From contig NZ_RZGS01000005.1 in assembly GCF_003989745.1 (NCBI RefSeq), forward strand, positions 1 through 64,000: a stretch of 64,000 nt of DNA, read 5' to 3'. The DNA is from Legionella septentrionalis. Lineage in GTDB: Bacteria; Pseudomonadota; Gammaproteobacteria; Legionellales; Legionellaceae. Positions 35,038-45,485 of this stretch are shown in pieces (the first letter of the stretch is position 1; the number at the start of each line of letters is the position of its first letter). Under the pieces are notes generated by a model, which had not been told where the DNA came from, ran no database searches, and saw nothing but the letters and a program-made list of their open reading frames with translations. The translations under genes and the position numbers were made by a program.

Positions 35038-35061
35038 GCGGGTTAGCTCTACGCTAACCGC
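35038..35061. terminator. hairpin between convergent dciA and lpxC
   Basis: GGTTAGC/GCTAACC stem with a 5-nt loop, extended by flanking GC pairs, 12 nt after the dciA stop. It may terminate dciA and, on the other strand, lpxC. Confidence 0.5.
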
Positions 35062-35125
35062 AACGACACAGACGAGCCACAGCCATGTATTTAATCATTT
35101 TCTTGTTTAAGAGAAGACGTTTGGT

Positions 35126-36040
35126 CTAAGCTTCTATGGGAAGTAAGACAGACTGGATAGAAGGTAGATAAGTTTCCGCATCGAAATAGGTATATTCCCA
35201 TGCCTCTTGTCGTACCATCAATTCGCGCAATAGCTTGTTGTTTAATTCATGACCTGATTTATAACCTTCAAATGCACCAATTAAACCCGAACCTAATAAA
35301 TAAAGATCACCAATTGCGTCAAGAACTTTGTGTTTGACGAATTCATCTTCAAACCGTAAACCATCTTCATTGAGGACGCGATAATCGTCAACGACAATAG
35401 CATTATCCAAGCTACCACCCTTGGCTAAATCATTTTCGCGCAATTTCTCATAATCAGAAAGGAAACCAAAGGTTCTTGCCCGGCATACTTCTTTTACATA
35501 AGAAGTAGTGGAAAAATCAAATTGAGCCGTTTGCGGTCGATCATTAAAAACAGGATGCTCAAAATCAATTGTAAATGAAACTTTATAGCCATTATAGGGA
35601 AGAAATTGTACGTATTTGTCTTTTTCTTCAATCCGTATTGGCTTTAAGATGCGAATAAAGCGTTTTGCGGCACTTTGCTCACGGATCCCTGCCGATTGAA
35701 TGAGAAATACAAAAGGAGCCGCACTTCCATCCATAATTGGAATTTCAGGCGCATTTATATCAACATAGGCGTTATCAATGCCTAAACCTGCAAATGCAGA
35801 GAGCAGATGCTCAACTGTTGCTACCTTAACACCATCGCGTTGCAGGGAAGTACACAGCATCGTATCGCAAACGTATTCATAAGAAGCTGGAATTTCTACC
35901 ACTGGGGAAAGATCGATTCGTCTAAAGACAATACCCGTGTTAATCGGCGCCGGACGTAAGGTGAGAAGCACTTTATCACCGGAATGCAAGCCAACACCCG
36001 TTGCTTGAATCACCTTCTTAGGAGTTCGTTGTTTTATCAT
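35126..36040 (-). CDS. lpxC: UDP-3-O-acyl-N-acetylglucosamine deacetylase
   Basis: 304 residues, standard length. Zinc ligands are His78 in VEHLLSA and His/Asp in [11 protein letters not shown] (about 237 and 241). The substrate-binding GVGLHSG is at the N-terminus. It performs the committed step of lipid A synthesis at the inner membrane. It follows ftsZ as in many gammaproteobacteria, but a strong terminator separates them, so it probably has its own promoter in the roughly 100 nt before the ATG. Confidence 0.98.
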   Translation of the reverse strand: MIKQRTPKKVIQATGVGLHSGDKVLLTLRPAPINTGIVFRRIDLSPVVEIPASYEYVCDTMLCTSLQRDGVKVATVEHLLSAFAGLGIDNAYVDINAPEIPIMDGSAAPFVFLIQSAGIREQSAAKRFIRILKPIRIEEKDKYVQFLPYNGYKVSFTIDFEHPVFNDRPQTAQFDFSTTSYVKEVCRARTFGFLSDYEKLRENDLAKGGSLDNAIVVDDYRVLNEDGLRFEDEFVKHKVLDAIGDLYLLGSGLIGAFEGYKSGHELNNKLLRELMVRQEAWEYTYFDAETYLPSIQSVLLPIEA

Positions 36041-36140
36041 TCAGCGCGCACCTTTAAGCTAAGCCTTTTTAAATATGGAAACCCCCGGAATCTTAGCAAC
36101 AATTTATTGATTAGTCTAATTTTTTCAATTTATCCTATGA

Positions 36141-36160
36141 AAAACGGCCTTTTTAGGCCG
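36141..36160 (-). terminator. intrinsic terminator of the ftsZ operon
   Basis: AAAACGGCCT-TTTT-AGGCCGTTTT-type perfect stem (the arms fill 36141-36160 with adjoining A and T runs), 13 nt downstream of the ftsZ stop, with a T-run on the minus strand. The best terminator in the window. It may work in both directions. Confidence 0.85.
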
Positions 36161-36173
36161 TTTTTCGAAGATT

Positions 36174-37349
36174 TTATGCTTCTTCCTGTCTGCGTAAAAA
36201 GGCTGGAATATCCAAATAATCCACATCCGGCACAGCCTCGCTACCTTGTTTAACGGCTGGAGTTGCCGCTTGTTTGCGAATCACTGCAGGCCGCTCCAAC
36301 TGCTCATAATCAAGGGAGCCATCGCCACGTCTTGATTCAACCAGGCGTGCACGTCCTGCATTTTGCTGGACACTACCCTGCCGCTGCCTGGAATCGCCGA
36401 GTCCGGTTACAATAACCGTAACTCGCATTTCTTCCGTCATATCGGGATCAATTACTGTGCCGACGACTACCGTTGCATCATCAGAAATAAAGCCTTTAAT
36501 TACATCACCCACCTCTTCGAACTCGCCAATTGACATATCCAAGCCAGCAGTAATGTTGACCAAAATGCCACGCGCACCAGAGAAATTGACGTCTTCCAAG
36601 AGGGGAGAAGCAATTGCAGCTTCAGCAGCTTGCCGTGCTCTTTGCTCGCCTTTGGCGCTGCCTGTGCCCATCATGGCCATGCCCATTTCAGACATAACGG
36701 TACGCACGTCAGCAAAATCGACGTTAATCAGACCAGGACGGGTAATTAAATCGGAAATACCTTTTACCGCACCCAGCAATACATTATTTGCGGCTTTGAA
36801 TGCATTCAATAAACTGATGTTTTTGCCCAAGACACTCAATAATTTATTGTTTGGAATCGTGATCAATGAATCCACATGCTCGGCTAACTGTCTTATACCT
36901 TCTTCAGCTGCCAAGGCACGCTGTTTCCCTTCAAAAGAAAACGGTTTCGTAACAATAGCGACTGTTAGAATGCCTAATTCTTTTGCAATTTCAGCAAATA
37001 CCGGCGCGGCACCCGTGCCTGTTCCGCCTCCCATCCCAGCGGTTATGAAAATCATGTCCGCACCATGCAAAATTTCTTTAATGCGTTCGCGATCTTCTTC
37101 TGCTGCTTCACGCCCGATTTTTGGGTTTGCGCCAGCTCCTAATCCTTTCGTCAATTGATCACCCAATTGAATAAGAATTTTTGCATTGGATTTTTTCAAC
37201 GCTTGTGCATCGGTATTCGCACAAATAAACTCTACACCATCAATATTTTCAGAAACCATGTGTTCTACGGCATTACCACCGCCACCGCCGACTCCAACGA
37301 CTTTAATCACGGCATTGTCTTGCTGGCTGCTCTCCATTAATTCAAACAT
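36174..37349 (-). CDS. ftsZ: cell division protein FtsZ
   Basis: 391 residues. GTPase domain with [13 protein letters not shown], the tubulin signature [25 protein letters not shown] and the T7-type loop. A variable Arg/Gln-rich linker follows, then the conserved C-terminal peptide [16 protein letters not shown] that docks FtsA and ZipA, both encoded in this window. It polymerises into the Z ring. A 145-nt leader with two hairpins separates it from ftsA. Confidence 0.99.
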   Translation of the reverse strand: MFELMESSQQDNAVIKVVGVGGGGGNAVEHMVSENIDGVEFICANTDAQALKKSNAKILIQLGDQLTKGLGAGANPKIGREAAEEDRERIKEILHGADMIFITAGMGGGTGTGAAPVFAEIAKELGILTVAIVTKPFSFEGKQRALAAEEGIRQLAEHVDSLITIPNNKLLSVLGKNISLLNAFKAANNVLLGAVKGISDLITRPGLINVDFADVRTVMSEMGMAMMGTGSAKGEQRARQAAEAAIASPLLEDVNFSGARGILVNITAGLDMSIGEFEEVGDVIKGFISDDATVVVGTVIDPDMTEEMRVTVIVTGLGDSRQRQGSVQQNAGRARLVESRRGDGSLDYEQLERPAVIRKQAATPAVKQGSEAVPDVDYLDIPAFLRRQEEA

Positions 37350-37382
37350 TCGTGTACCTCTCGTGATTCAGGTTGATTTGTA

Positions 37383-37463
37383 GCATTCTTGAGAGAATGC
37401 CTTATACGGCACAGAGCTGCTTACAAACTGACTCCGCCTTGGAGTAAATTCGTAAACAGCTCT
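37383..37463 (-). promoter_or_regulatory. structured leader between ftsA and ftsZ
   Basis: Two inverted repeats: GCATTCT/AGAATGC (37383-37400) and the longer imperfect pair AGAGCTGcTTAC/GTAAaCAGCTCT (37413-37463). They fill the 145-nt gap in an otherwise tightly packed cluster. They may attenuate transcription or shape a separate ftsZ leader. Promoters for ftsZ are commonly near here, but I could not pick a clear -35/-10 pair. Confidence 0.4.
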
Positions 37464-37494
37464 TAAGACTTAAAACTTACTAAACGCAGCTATC

Positions 37495-38733
37495 TTAAAA
37501 ATTACCATGAAACCATTGTTTCATCCGCGTCCAAATGCTACTGCTTGTATCGTTCAGTACAGGAACATTATAACCACCTTCATACTGCTGTTGAAAGCCG
37601 TGTAATAACAATCCCACGCCAGTCGCCAATGAAGGATTAGTTGAAGCTTCACCCAATCCGGCAATTGGTTGCGCACAACCGTGGCGAACAGGCATTTCAA
37701 AACACATCTCCGCCAGCTCGATCGCACCATGTACGTTGGATGCTCCCCCGGTTAGCACAATGCCTGCTGCGATCAATTCTTCAAAACCGCTGCGTCGTAA
37801 TTCATTGCGTACCAACATAAATAATTCTTCATAACGCGCTGAAACAACATCTGAGAGGGCTTTAGCAGAAATTTTCCGGCCGGGACGTTCATTAACACTT
37901 AATACTTCTATCATTTGGCTAGCATTTGCAAGCTCTGACATGACGCAGCCATGGTTTAATTTGATGACTTCAGCCGCTTTGGTTGGGGTACGCAAAGCAA
38001 CGGCAATGTCATTGGTTACTTGATCGCCAGCAATAGGGATTACGGCTGTGTGCTGGATAGCACCGCCCAGGAAAATGGCTACATCGGTGGTACCCCCGCC
38101 AATGTCGATGAGGCAAACGCCCAATTCTTTCTCATCATCCGTCAACACGGCATGACTGGAAGCCAATTGCTCCAAAATAATATCATTTACGTCTAACCCG
38201 CAACGCCGTACGCATTTGGCAATATTTTGCGCAGCACTGACCGCTCCGGTCACGATATGCACGCGTGCTTCCAAACGCACACCCGCCATGCCGACGGGTT
38301 CGCGGATATTACCCTGGTTATCAATAATGAATTCTTGCGGCAAAATGTGAAGAATTTTTTGATCAGCCGGAATCACAACGGCTTTGGCGGCATCAATGAC
38401 CCGCTCAATATCCGCTGGAGAAACTTCCTGATCGCGTATTGCTACAATACCGTGCGAATTTAAACTACGGATATGGCTCCCGGCAATACCCGTGTATACG
38501 TTTCTTACTTCACATCCTGCCATGAGTTCAGCTTCCTGAACAGCTCGCTGGATAGAATTAACGGTTGCCTCGATATCAACCACTACGCCTCGTTTAAGAC
38601 CGCGGGAGGAGTGACGGCCTATACCAATGATTTCTATAGTGCCACTAGGCGTTACTTCGCCTACCAAGGCCACGACTTTGGATGTACCTATATCCAAGCC
38701 GGTGATGATGTTTTTTTCGGATTTTTTAGCCAT
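37495..38733 (-). CDS. ftsA: cell division protein FtsA
   Basis: 412 residues. Actin fold: N-terminal GLDIGTSKVVALVGE phosphate loop, LIDIGGGTTDVAIF, and VLTGGASNVHGAIELAE. The C-terminal amphipathic membrane-targeting helix is SSIWTRMKQWFHGNF. It tethers FtsZ to the membrane and activates septal synthesis. The in-frame start at 38757 lies inside ftsQ. ATG 38733 shares a base with the ftsQ stop (TAATG) and gives the standard N-terminus. Confidence 0.98.
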   Translation of the reverse strand: MAKKSEKNIITGLDIGTSKVVALVGEVTPSGTIEIIGIGRHSSRGLKRGVVVDIEATVNSIQRAVQEAELMAGCEVRNVYTGIAGSHIRSLNSHGIVAIRDQEVSPADIERVIDAAKAVVIPADQKILHILPQEFIIDNQGNIREPVGMAGVRLEARVHIVTGAVSAAQNIAKCVRRCGLDVNDIILEQLASSHAVLTDDEKELGVCLIDIGGGTTDVAIFLGGAIQHTAVIPIAGDQVTNDIAVALRTPTKAAEVIKLNHGCVMSELANASQMIEVLSVNERPGRKISAKALSDVVSARYEELFMLVRNELRRSGFEELIAAGIVLTGGASNVHGAIELAEMCFEMPVRHGCAQPIAGLGEASTNPSLATGVGLLLHGFQQQYEGGYNVPVLNDTSSSIWTRMKQWFHGNF

Positions 38734-39455
38734 TATCTTCCCGTTTGTTGTTTCCATCGCACCGCCATACCGCGTGCATAACGTAAATCAACACTAGACA
38801 GTTGTTCTGATTTATCTGCAAAAACAGCGAGATATGCCTTACAAAACCGCTCGACACGCTTTTCTAAATCTCGCTTGCCTAAATGCAGCTGGATACCATT
38901 GGTCAAGGATAGTTCCCAAGCCTGGTTATTTCTCAGTTGCAAAGAAGCTGCATGTAACCCATATGTTGCTAATAGCTTACTCAATTTTTGATAAATTTGT
39001 AAGACGTCCGCTTGTTGATTTGCAGGTCCTAATAATTGTGGCAAGTTCGTCTCTGCCTGTTCTTGGCCAATACTGAACAATTGCCCTTCTGCAGTAACCA
39101 ATGCATCATTCCAACTTGCAATCGGGGCTTTTTCCACCAAAGTGATCTTAAGCGTGTCAGGCCAAATGCGTTCAATATTTACTTGTTCAGCCCAATCCAA
39201 AGAAACCAAGTCAGCATGCAAGCGTCTGACTGGTAAGGAAAAAAAACTCGAATTAAGATAATTGGTCAAAACTTCTTCAAGTTGTTTACGCGTGATGTGC
39301 TGGAAACTTGCAGTGATTTTAACCGTGGTGATGGGGAAACGTTGCGCATCAGCGAGAAACAAATAAACCAGACGCGCTGTTAATAAAAATGCACAGGCGA
39401 AAAGCAGCGTCAAAAAAGTTACGTAACGTAATCGCCCTCTGTCCACATCCACCAC
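38733..39455 (-). CDS. ftsQ: cell division protein FtsQ
   Basis: 240 residues. A short cytoplasmic N-terminus, one membrane helix (about 11-35), then the periplasmic POTRA domain (FPITTVKITASFQHITRKQLEEVL) and the beta domain with IWPDTLKITLVEKAPIASW. It links FtsL/FtsB to the early divisome. GTG start. It lies 9 nt after ddl and overlaps ftsA by one base. Confidence 0.95.
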   Translation of the reverse strand: MVDVDRGRLRYVTFLTLLFACAFLLTARLVYLFLADAQRFPITTVKITASFQHITRKQLEEVLTNYLNSSFFSLPVRRLHADLVSLDWAEQVNIERIWPDTLKITLVEKAPIASWNDALVTAEGQLFSIGQEQAETNLPQLLGPANQQADVLQIYQKLSKLLATYGLHAASLQLRNNQAWELSLTNGIQLHLGKRDLEKRVERFCKAYLAVFADKSEQLSSVDLRYARGMAVRWKQQTGR

Positions 39456-39464
39456 CTGTTAATG

Positions 39465-40559
39465 TTACTGATAATGCGTTACCAAACGCTGGCGGCACTC
39501 ATGATGAAATAACGCCAGATTAATAAGCTCATCCAGCAATGCTTGATAAGGTAAACCGCTTGCCTGCCATAATTTGGGATACATGCTGATTGGAGTAAAC
39601 CCAGGCAAGGTATTGATTTCATTAAAATAAATATCGCCCGTTTCATCATTTACAAAAAAATCAACTCTAGCCAACCCCTTGCATTTTAAATTAACAAAAA
39701 TTTCAGCGGCGCTCTTTTGTAAGCGATTTAATAATTCTTCATTTATTTTTGCCGGCACGTGCAGCTCAGTTTGTTCACTTTCCAGATATTTGGCAGTATA
39801 AGAATAAAACCCATCCGCATGATTGACACAAATTTCGCCAGCCAAAGTTACTTTTGGGGGATGCGCAGGTGATGAATTTTCAAGCACCGCCAATTCAATT
39901 TCGCGGCCCTTGATGTATTCTTCCACCAAAATTTCTTCATCATATTGCTTTGCATCGGCTATGGCAGCCATGAGTTCCGACTTATTTTTAGCCTTGTGAA
40001 TGCCGACGCTTGAGCCCATGCAACAGGGCTTCACAAATAAAGGCCAACCGAATTCCGCCGCGACTTCATGGCAAAATTGTTCAACCTCCTCTGTGGAAGC
40101 ATGCCAAGAAAGCAAGCGATAGCGTGCGGATTTTATCCCGTTTACACAAGCCAAGCGCCTTGCAATGTCTTTATCCATGCCAACTGCGGAAGATAATACC
40201 GTACAACCTACATAAGCCACACCAACTAACTCTAACAAACCTTGCAGGCATCCATCTTCATAAAGTGGCCCATGGGTTACAGGAAATACGACATCGGCTT
40301 TTACCGCAAAACGGCCGTCGATGACAATGGAATCCAGGGGTGTGGAATTTGCGGTTACTATGGGCAGGGAATGTGGGTAAGCCAATAATTCTTCATACTG
40401 GTTTAAAAAATATCGTCCTTCTTTGTCTATGCCAATGGGAATGATGTTATAACGAGAGGTTTCTAAATTGGATAAGACTGAAGCGGCTGATATTAATGAA
40501 ATTTCATGCTCTCCGGATTTGCCTCCATAGAGCAATACCAAATTAATTCGATTTGACAT
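39465..40559 (-). CDS. ddl: D-alanine-D-alanine ligase
   Basis: 364 residues. ATP-grasp fold: [13 protein letters not shown] at the N-terminus, [34 protein letters not shown], and metal ligands in [18 protein letters not shown]. It makes D-Ala-D-Ala for MurF. The longer frame to 40586 lies inside murB. ATG 40559 has GGAGA before it, leaving a 17-nt overlap. The same dipeptide is the substrate of the periplasmic dipeptidase at 4986. Confidence 0.97.
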   Translation of the reverse strand: MSNRINLVLLYGGKSGEHEISLISAASVLSNLETSRYNIIPIGIDKEGRYFLNQYEELLAYPHSLPIVTANSTPLDSIVIDGRFAVKADVVFPVTHGPLYEDGCLQGLLELVGVAYVGCTVLSSAVGMDKDIARRLACVNGIKSARYRLLSWHASTEEVEQFCHEVAAEFGWPLFVKPCCMGSSVGIHKAKNKSELMAAIADAKQYDEEILVEEYIKGREIELAVLENSSPAHPPKVTLAGEICVNHADGFYSYTAKYLESEQTELHVPAKINEELLNRLQKSAAEIFVNLKCKGLARVDFFVNDETGDIYFNEINTLPGFTPISMYPKLWQASGLPYQALLDELINLALFHHECRQRLVTHYQ

Positions 40560-41469
40560 GTTCGTCTCCAACAATATGCACTTCACGGACTAATTCGATT
40601 CCTGTCTGCTCATACACTGTTTTTTGCACAAAGTGAATTAAAGACTCGATGTCGCTTGCTGAAGCCATACCTTCATGATTAATAATAAAATTAGCATGTT
40701 TTTCAGAAACCATAGCGCCGCCAAGACGCTTGCCTTTTAAACCGCATGATTCAATTAGCTTGGCTGCATAATGATTGGGAGGATTCCTGAAAACCGAACC
40801 GCAATTATATTCATTCGTGGGCTGAGTTTCAGCGCGCCGCGCTAATAATTCTTTTATCAATTGTAACGATTTCTCTTTATCGCCAGGAATTAAACGACAA
40901 GTGGCAGCAATAAACCATTCATTTTCAGCCAATCCGGCCATGTGACGATAGGCAATTTCAAATTCTGCCGGGGCACGACGACGGATTTCCCCGTGGCGGG
41001 TAATGGTTTCTACCTCAACGACGTATTTCCAGGTTTCGCCATTAAAACAGCCTGCATTCATACGCAACGCACCACCCATCGTCCCAGGAATCCCGGCCCA
41101 AAACTCGCCGCCTGCCAATTGATTGCGGGCGCAAAACCTAGCCATTTTAGCGCAAGAAACGCCTGCCTCAACACGGACTTCCTCCGCTTTAACCAACTCT
41201 ATGGCATTTAAACAACCCTGGGTCAGGATAACCGTACCTGCAAAACCGCCATCTTTAATTAACGTATTGCTGCCCAAACCTAGCCAAAGCAAAGGCTCTT
41301 CATCAGGCAATTGCTTTAAAAAGAGGACTAAATCAGCAAGATTTGCCGGTTTATACATCCTTTTGGCAGAACCGCCAATACGCCAGGTTGTATAATCAGC
41401 CAAGGGTTCGTTAAACAATAACTGCCCTTTATAAATGACGTCGTTTAATTCCGCAACCGAAGTGTTCAC
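40543..41469 (-). CDS. murB: UDP-N-acetylenolpyruvoylglucosamine reductase
   Basis: 308 residues, type II MurB size. FAD-binding motifs: [45 protein letters not shown]. Catalytic Ser lies in [10 protein letters not shown] and Glu in INHEGMAS. It reduces enolpyruvyl-GlcNAc to MurNAc. GTG 41469 overlaps the murC stop (GTGA), so it is coupled. Placement between murC and ddl is common outside the enterics. Confidence 0.97.
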   Translation of the reverse strand: MNTSVAELNDVIYKGQLLFNEPLADYTTWRIGGSAKRMYKPANLADLVLFLKQLPDEEPLLWLGLGSNTLIKDGGFAGTVILTQGCLNAIELVKAEEVRVEAGVSCAKMARFCARNQLAGGEFWAGIPGTMGGALRMNAGCFNGETWKYVVEVETITRHGEIRRRAPAEFEIAYRHMAGLAENEWFIAATCRLIPGDKEKSLQLIKELLARRAETQPTNEYNCGSVFRNPPNHYAAKLIESCGLKGKRLGGAMVSEKHANFIINHEGMASASDIESLIHFVQKTVYEQTGIELVREVHIVGDEHVKSN

Positions 41470-42887
41470 GCTGTTTCTCGCAATTTTTGCACCAAGTTAT
41501 TGGCCAATTGACCGATATTACCGGCCCCCTGCATGAGAATCACATCCCCATCGGCAACAAGCTGATCCAACGTTTGCTCAAGGTTTTGATCGTTCACTAA
41601 TGATACATTAGGAAAATGAGCACGGATTTGCTGTGCCAGTTTTTCACTGGAGATGCCAGGAATTGCCGGTTCACCGGCTGAATAAATATCCAGCAGCAAC
41701 AATTCATCCGAAAGGCTTAAAGCCTGAACAAATTGCGGAAAAAGGGATTGCGTGCGCGTATAACGATGCGGTTGGAATACATGGATGAGCCGCTTATCCG
41801 GCCAAACGGCACGAAACGCATCAATAGTGGAGGAAATTTCACTGGGGTGGTGACCATAATCATCAACAATTAAAGCCTTACCCTTGGGAAAATCACGTTC
41901 CCCCAACATTTGAAAACGCCTGCCAACACCCTCAAACTTGACTAAGCCCCGGACAATGGAGTCATCGTCCACCTCTAACTCGGTGGCAATGGCAATAGCC
42001 GCCAGTGCATTTAATACATTGTGGCGACCAGGCCACTGAAATTGTATGGTTAAAGGTTTATGCGGGGCTGGCCTTTCCACATGAAAGCGGCTAAGCAACC
42101 CCTGCTGCGTCCAGTCCAAGGCACGATAATGTGCTCCCTCGCGAAAACCATAGGTTAACGTAGGCCGTTGAATGGCAGGCAAAATATGGCGGATTTCTTC
42201 ATCTTCTATACAAACCACGGCAACGCCGTAAAATGGCAAATGATGCAGAAATTCAATAAATGTATTGCGCAAGACATTAAAATCATTTCCATATGTGCCC
42301 ATGTGATCCGCATCAATATTAGTCACTACAGCCATCGTCGGCTTTAAAAACAGAAATGACGCATCGCTTTCATCGGCTTCGGCTACAAAATAAGCCGATT
42401 TACCGAGCTGGGCATTGCTGCCACAACTGTTTAACTTACCACCAATGACAAAACTTGGATCAAGCCCGCCTTCAGCCAATAAACTGCTAACCAAACTTGT
42501 GGTTGTAGTTTTACCATGAGTCCCTGCTATTGCAATGCCTTGGCGAAACCGCATCAGTTCGGCCAGCATCATAGCGCGCGGGATTACCGGGATCATTTGT
42601 TCGCGAGCAGCTATAATTTCCGGATTGTGATCGGCAACTGCCGTAGAGCGGACCACCACATCTGCCCCAGAAATATTTTCAGTTCGATGCCCGATATGTA
42701 TTGGAATGCCTAAGGATCGCAAATGTTGCACAGAACGGGTTTCACCTAAATCAGAACCTGTGATGCGATAACCCTCATTGTGTAATACCTCGGCAATACC
42801 ACACATGCCGGAACCGCCGATACCCACAAAATGTATATGTTCTACCCGCCCCATCCTTGGTGATAGAAAGTTTCCTCTGCTGTCCAC
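41466..42887 (-). CDS. murC: UDP-N-acetylmuramate-L-alanine ligase
   Basis: 473 residues. N-terminal VEHIHFVGIGGSGMCGIAEVL, ATP P-loop AGTHGKTTTTSLV, central EADESDASFL, and a C-terminal Rossmann-like domain with VDDYGHHPSEI. It adds the first peptide residue. The likely start is GTG 42887, with AAGGGGG 7 nt upstream; an ATG 33 nt downstream is an alternative. The gap to ftsW is only 36 nt, so no murG lies between them. Confidence 0.97.
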   Translation of the reverse strand: MDSRGNFLSPRMGRVEHIHFVGIGGSGMCGIAEVLHNEGYRITGSDLGETRSVQHLRSLGIPIHIGHRTENISGADVVVRSTAVADHNPEIIAAREQMIPVIPRAMMLAELMRFRQGIAIAGTHGKTTTTSLVSSLLAEGGLDPSFVIGGKLNSCGSNAQLGKSAYFVAEADESDASFLFLKPTMAVVTNIDADHMGTYGNDFNVLRNTFIEFLHHLPFYGVAVVCIEDEEIRHILPAIQRPTLTYGFREGAHYRALDWTQQGLLSRFHVERPAPHKPLTIQFQWPGRHNVLNALAAIAIATELEVDDDSIVRGLVKFEGVGRRFQMLGERDFPKGKALIVDDYGHHPSEISSTIDAFRAVWPDKRLIHVFQPHRYTRTQSLFPQFVQALSLSDELLLLDIYSAGEPAIPGISSEKLAQQIRAHFPNVSLVNDQNLEQTLDQLVADGDVILMQGAGNIGQLANNLVQKLRETA

Positions 42888-42923
42888 AGCATTCCCCCTT
42901 GTGTAGTCGATTGCATTGCCTCT

Positions 42924-44093
42924 TTATAAACCAAGAGACTGCCAACGATTTTCATGATCAATTCGTAACAATAAAGCGATAACACAAATGCAGACGACCA
43001 TGCTGGCACCACCGTAGCTCATTAACGGCAGCGTCAATCCTTTTGTTGGCAGCAAGCCAGCATTGACACCCATATTAATCGCCGCTTGCAACCCCAACCA
43101 GAACGTAATTCCATAAGCCGTGTATGCGGCAAATAAACGATTCTGGGCATAAGCATTCAAACCAATTAATAAACCCCTAAAAACCAGTATACTATACAAA
43201 GTTAAAACAAGCAGAATTCCGACCAGCCCTAATTCTTCCGCCAGTACTGCAAATAAAAAATCTGTGTGTGCTTCGGGCAAATAAAATAATTTTTGCACAC
43301 TATCACCCAACCCTTCGCCAAACCATCCCCCCCGTCCGAAGGCAATGAGGGATTGAGTCAATTGATAACCTGTATTGTACTGATCAGCCCATGGGTTTAA
43401 AAAACCGGTTAACCGCTTTAAACGATAAGGGGATGAAATTGCCAGAAAAGCAAAACTCGCACTTACCAACAATAATAAACCCACGTAATAACGCAATTTC
43501 ACGCCCGTTAAAAACAACATGGCCATCGCAGTTCCTGCAATCACCACCGTGGCTCCAAAATCTGGCTCCGAAAGTAATAAAAAAGAAAAAATCCCCAATA
43601 TGATCATGGGCTTGATAAAGCCCATGAGACTTTGATTCATCATTTGCTGCTGGCGAACCAAATATCCCGACAAATAAAAAATCATGGTCACTTTTGCAAG
43701 CTCTGAAACCTGAATCCCGATAGGCCCCAGAGAAAGCCAGCGACGGCTACCATTGACCATGCGTCCGATACCTGGAATCAGTACCAAAAGAAGCATTAAC
43801 AAACAAATCAACAGCAACGGAATGCTGGCTTTTTCCCAAACGCTGCTGTCGGTGCGGATAATAATGATGGCTGCACTAAAACCCAGCGCAAGGTAACAGG
43901 CTTGCCGGATTAAAAAATGAAATGGCTGGTGATAATTTCTGGCTGATATCATCACCGAGCTTGAGGCAACCATCATTAAGCCAATGATGATTAGCCCCAT
44001 GACTGCAGCAATCAACCATTTATCATACAAAGCCAATGGTTTATTCGTCGGTTTTCCACGTTGTGTATAATGGCGAGGTCGCATGGTACTCAC
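42924..44093 (-). CDS. ftsW: septal peptidoglycan polymerase FtsW
   Basis: 389 residues, ten hydrophobic helices (SEDS family). Conserved features: SRRWLSLGPIGIQVSELAK, SEPDFGATVVIAGTA, QSLIAFGRGGWFGEGLG, AHTDFLFAVLAEELG and MSYGGAS. It is the glycosyltransferase that works with FtsI; ftsI is not in this window. The start is GTG 44093, overlapping the murD stop (GTGA). Confidence 0.96.
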   Translation of the reverse strand: MSTMRPRHYTQRGKPTNKPLALYDKWLIAAVMGLIIIGLMMVASSSVMISARNYHQPFHFLIRQACYLALGFSAAIIIIRTDSSVWEKASIPLLLICLLMLLLVLIPGIGRMVNGSRRWLSLGPIGIQVSELAKVTMIFYLSGYLVRQQQMMNQSLMGFIKPMIILGIFSFLLLSEPDFGATVVIAGTAMAMLFLTGVKLRYYVGLLLLVSASFAFLAISSPYRLKRLTGFLNPWADQYNTGYQLTQSLIAFGRGGWFGEGLGDSVQKLFYLPEAHTDFLFAVLAEELGLVGILLVLTLYSILVFRGLLIGLNAYAQNRLFAAYTAYGITFWLGLQAAINMGVNAGLLPTKGLTLPLMSYGGASMVVCICVIALLLRIDHENRWQSLGL

Positions 44094-45433
44094 AAAGCGT
44101 TCACCGCAGCAATAAAATCATCTCCGCGATGATTAAAATCCCGAAACATATCAAAACTTGCACATGCAGGCGACAACAACACGACATCACCCGGTTTTGC
44201 GTGAGATTTCGCCACATGGACTGCTTCATCCAGTGAAGGTGCACGTAATACGGGTACGGCATTTCCGATTGCTTTTTCGATTTTATCAGCATCTTCACCA
44301 ATTAAAACAACTGAACGGACATAATCAGCCACCGGTTGATGAAGCTCTGAAAAATCAGCGCCCTTTCCCTGTCCCCCGGCGATTAATACGATTTTGCCTT
44401 GCATAGAGCCTCCTATCCCTGAAATTGCAGACATCGTCGCACCTACGTTCGTGCCCTTCGAATCATTAATCCAATCCACGCCGTCCAATGTTCTCACCCA
44501 TTGGCTGCGATGCGGCAAACCTGAAAAACGCGTTAACACTTCAGTCATAAAAACTGGAGCGATACCTACTGCATCTGCCAAAGCACAGGCAGCCAGAGCG
44601 TTTAACCAATTGTGTTTTCCTTTTATACGCAAAGCATCGGTGGGCAACAAGCGCTCCTCTCCGTGGGAAAGGTAAGTAATGGCATCGGTGGTGATTAATC
44701 CCCAATTTCCGGCGCGTGGTGCATCGAGGCCATAACTTAATACTTTGGCAGCCTGAACTTTACTAGCATCAGGATGCGTATATTCGTCCGCACGGTTATA
44801 AATCAATGTCTTGGCTTGCTGATAAACCCGGTGCTTTGACTGAACATAAGCATCAAACGTGTGGTGCCTGTCCAAATGGTCAGGCGTGACATTTAAAATG
44901 GTGGCAGCCACAGGAGCTAATGAGTGCGTGAGGTCTAATTGAAAACTCGATAATTCTAATACCCACAAATCGTAACGCACGCCAACATCCAAAATATCTA
45001 ATACAGGCAAGCCAATATTCCCGGCTACTGCCACGGTCAATCCTGAAGCTTTGGCCATTTCACCTACTAACGTGGTGACAGTGGATTTACCATTGGTGCC
45101 AGTAATAGCGACGATAGGAACATCAACTTCACGCGCCAAACACTCAATGTCGCCCAATACAGAAATACCCTGCTGCATGGCTTTCTTAAGAAAGGGTTCA
45201 TCCAAAGACACACCTGGACTGCAAATGATTTCGCTCAGCTGCGGATACAAACTTTCCGGCAATGTTTGCAAAAAAACGTCTACATCCGGAAATTGAGCCT
45301 GAAACTCAGCTAATCCCGTCGGGTTTTCACGCGTATCAAACATCACAAAAGGCATGTTTCTTCGATGCATGTAACGAGCAATCGACAGCCCGGTTTTACC
45401 CAAACCAACTACTAGATGCAACGACGGGTGCAT
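44090..45433 (-). CDS. murD: UDP-N-acetylmuramoyl-L-alanine-D-glutamate ligase
   Basis: 447 residues. N-terminal substrate domain VVGLGKTGLSIARYM, P-loop TGTNGKSTVTTLVGEM, HSLAPVAATILNVTPDHLDRH, and a C-terminal domain with INDSKGTNVGAT and VLLSPACASFDMFRDF. It adds D-Glu to UDP-MurNAc-L-Ala. ATG 45433 (MHPSLHL) has GAGAGG 7 nt upstream and is preferred to 45448. Confidence 0.97.
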   Translation of the reverse strand: MHPSLHLVVGLGKTGLSIARYMHRRNMPFVMFDTRENPTGLAEFQAQFPDVDVFLQTLPESLYPQLSEIICSPGVSLDEPFLKKAMQQGISVLGDIECLAREVDVPIVAITGTNGKSTVTTLVGEMAKASGLTVAVAGNIGLPVLDILDVGVRYDLWVLELSSFQLDLTHSLAPVAATILNVTPDHLDRHHTFDAYVQSKHRVYQQAKTLIYNRADEYTHPDASKVQAAKVLSYGLDAPRAGNWGLITTDAITYLSHGEERLLPTDALRIKGKHNWLNALAACALADAVGIAPVFMTEVLTRFSGLPHRSQWVRTLDGVDWINDSKGTNVGATMSAISGIGGSMQGKIVLIAGGQGKGADFSELHQPVADYVRSVVLIGEDADKIEKAIGNAVPVLRAPSLDEAVHVAKSHAKPGDVVLLSPACASFDMFRDFNHRGDDFIAAVNAL

Positions 45434-45485
45434 ATAGATACCTCTCATAAAATGGTTGATAGTGCCAACCTTTAATTTGAATCAA

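Noticed and set aside
36457-37158. Plus-strand frame of 233 codons inside ftsZ
   Set aside because: Antisense to a highly conserved gene; Pro/Ser/Thr-rich composition typical of a mirror frame.
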